A stretch of 6,707 bases of DNA from Spirochaetota bacterium. GTDB lineage: Bacteria; Spirochaetota; UBA4802; UBA5368. Numbering within the stretch: position 1 is the stretch's first letter; the number at the start of each line of letters is the position of its first letter. The notes below the pieces were generated by a model, which saw nothing but the letters and a program-made list of their open reading frames with translations, made no database searches and had not been told where the DNA came from. Below are positions 5,549 to 6,707 of the stretch, in pieces. Position numbers and translations under genes: made by a program. The DNA is taken from contig JAGODA010000177.1 of NCBI GenBank assembly GCA_017998475.1, forward strand, positions 1-6,707, written 5' to 3'.

Positions 5549-6707
5549 ATGAACATCGAACAGCTCATCGATTACCTTAAATCGCACGAACCATTCACCG
5601 CGCAGGTCCGCTCGTGGATACGGCACGATCCCGTTGTGGCCTCGTACCGTCCCTTTCCGGAATATCTCGACGGCCGGCTGGTCGACATCTACCGCGCCCG
5701 GGGCATCGAACAGCTCTACTCCCACCAGCGCGAGGCCTGCGACGCGGTGCATCGCGGCGAGGACGTCGTCGTCGTCACGCCCACGGCGTCCGGCAAGACC
5801 CTCTGCTACAACCTCCCGGTGCTCGACTCGATGGTACGTGATCCCGACCAGCGCGCCCTGTATCTTTTCCCCACCAAGGCGCTCTCCCAGGACCAGCTCT
5901 CGGAGCTCCACGGGGTCATCTCCGAAACGGGACTCAATATTAAGACCTTCACCTTCGACGGCGACACGCCCACCTCGGCGCGGAAAGCCATCCGCGCGGC
6001 CGGAAACATCGTCATCACCAATCCCGACATGCTGCACTCGGGGATACTCCCGCACCACTCCATCTGGGTCAAGCTCTTCGAAAACCTCCGCTACGTGGTC
6101 ATCGACGAGATCCACTCCTACCGAGGCGTCTTCGGAAGTCACCTGGCGAACCTCATGCGCCGCCTCCAGCGCATCTGCCGCTTTTACGGCTCGAATCCGC
6201 GGTTCATCTGCTGTTCGGCCACCATCGCCAATCCGCGCGAGCACGCCGAGGCGCTCATCGAACGCAGGTTCCGGCTCATCGACAAAAGCGGGGCCCCGCG
6301 CGGCGAGCGGCACTACGTGCTCTACAACCCGCCGGTGGTCAACCGGGAGCTCGGCATACGCGCCTCGGCGGTCAAGGAGGCCGCGAAGGTCGGCGCCCTC
6401 TTTCTCGGGAACAGGGTCTCCACCATCATCTTCGCGCGCAGCCGCCTGCGGACCGAGATCATCTCGACCTATCTCAGGGAACGGTGCGCGCCGATAAAGA
6501 ACAAGATCGCGGCCTACCGCGGCGGATACCTCCCCAACGAGCGGCGCGCCATCGAGCGCGGCCTGCGCGAGGGTAAGCTCATCGGCGTCGTTTCGACCAA
6601 CGCGCTCGAGCTCGGCATCGACATCGGCATGCTCGACGCGGCCATCACCGTTGGCTATCCGGGGTCGATCTCCTCACTCTACCAGCAGCTCGGCCGCGCC
6701 GGGCGCC
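5549..6707 (+). CDS. DEAD/DEAH-box helicase, YprA/MrfA family (partial, runs off the right edge)
   Basis: Superfamily 2 helicase; the first 386 codons are present and the frame is open at the window end. Motifs in order are Walker A TPTASGKT (77-84), Ia PTKAL (108-112), Ib TNPDML (157-162), Walker B DEIH (186-189), SAT (223-225), motif V TNALELGID (350-358), and motif VI QQLGRAGR (379-386), the last residues visible. The pattern HQREA..., FGSHLANLMRRL and YNPPVVN is typical of YprA/MrfA proteins. In Bacillus subtilis MrfA is a DNA-repair helicase acting on mitomycin damage, and the family usually ends in a Zn-binding DUF1998 domain, which would lie beyond this window. ATG 5549 is the only ATG after the upstream in-frame stop (5516-5518) and has no recognisable Shine-Dalgarno. 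A functional link to the lipid genes is unlikely. Confidence 0.92.
   Translation, partial: MNIEQLIDYLKSHEPFTAQVRSWIRHDPVVASYRPFPEYLDGRLVDIYRARGIEQLYSHQREACDAVHRGEDVVVVTPTASGKTLCYNLPVLDSMVRDPDQRALYLFPTKALSQDQLSELHGVISETGLNIKTFTFDGDTPTSARKAIRAAGNIVITNPDMLHSGILPHHSIWVKLFENLRYVVIDEIHSYRGVFGSHLANLMRRLQRICRFYGSNPRFICCSATIANPREHAEALIERRFRLIDKSGAPRGERHYVLYNPPVVNRELGIRASAVKEAAKVGALFLGNRVSTIIFARSRLRTEIISTYLRERCAPIKNKIAAYRGGYLPNERRAIERGLREGKLIGVVSTNALELGIDIGMLDAAITVGYPGSISSLYQQLGRAGR

Noticed and set aside
3665..6313. Very long (882-codon) open frame on the minus strand
   Set aside because: It lies antisense to the acyl-CoA synthetase and the helicase, both supported by complete motif sets on the plus strand. 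Its translation is compositionally biased (Asp, Glu, Val, Gly, Arg) with no domain I recognise. Long antisense frames are expected in GC-rich genes.
5634..6497. 287-codon plus-strand frame rich in Ser, Arg, Pro and Thr
   Set aside because: This is an out-of-frame reading of the helicase gene starting at 5549, whose frame holds all the helicase motifs.
1..6707. CRISPR arrays, tRNA or rRNA genes, insertion sequences, toxin-antitoxin or phage genes
   Set aside because: No spaced repeats, transposase-like frames, terminal inverted repeats or RNA-gene hallmarks were seen; the window is almost entirely accounted for by ordinary protein genes.

Overview
The window comes from a GC-rich bacterial genome (roughly 60% GC by eye) with compact gene packing, Shine-Dalgarno starts and sigma70-like promoters. 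Nothing in it fixes the taxon. The combination of eukaryote-like long-chain acyl-CoA synthetase, XRE-cupin regulator and KDSR-like dehydrogenase would fit Desulfobacterota-like or Spirochaetota-like bacteria, but that is a guess.

Layout. A small, highly charged ORF of unknown function lies at the left edge (15-230, +). Four genes then run leftward. Two short-chain dehydrogenases overlap by ATGA (3342-2512 and 2515-1712) and end at a possible terminator. An HTH-less cupin protein follows (1577-1077), then an XRE-type regulator with a C-terminal cupin (957-313). Each cupin gene has a plausible promoter of its own, and a perfect 11-bp-arm palindrome sits just upstream of the regulator's start. 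Across a 229-bp divergent intergenic region, a 629-aa long-chain acyl-CoA synthetase is transcribed rightward (3572-5461) from a near-consensus promoter. Beyond it, a YprA/MrfA-type DEAD-box helicase begins at 5549 and runs off the right edge; it has no closed frame in this window but shows motifs I to VI.

Reading of the locus. The acyl-CoA synthetase would activate a long-chain fatty acid. The first dehydrogenase carries the PPDTDTP signature of 3-ketodihydrosphingosine reductase and a basic NADPH-type binding motif. The second dehydrogenase has an acidic, NAD-type motif. The two cupin proteins are the likely sensor and regulators. This looks like a small regulated lipid-modification module acting on a long-chain keto/hydroxy lipid, possibly sphingoid-like. 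No serine palmitoyltransferase is present here, so the pathway assignment is inference. The helicase is probably an unrelated DNA-repair gene.
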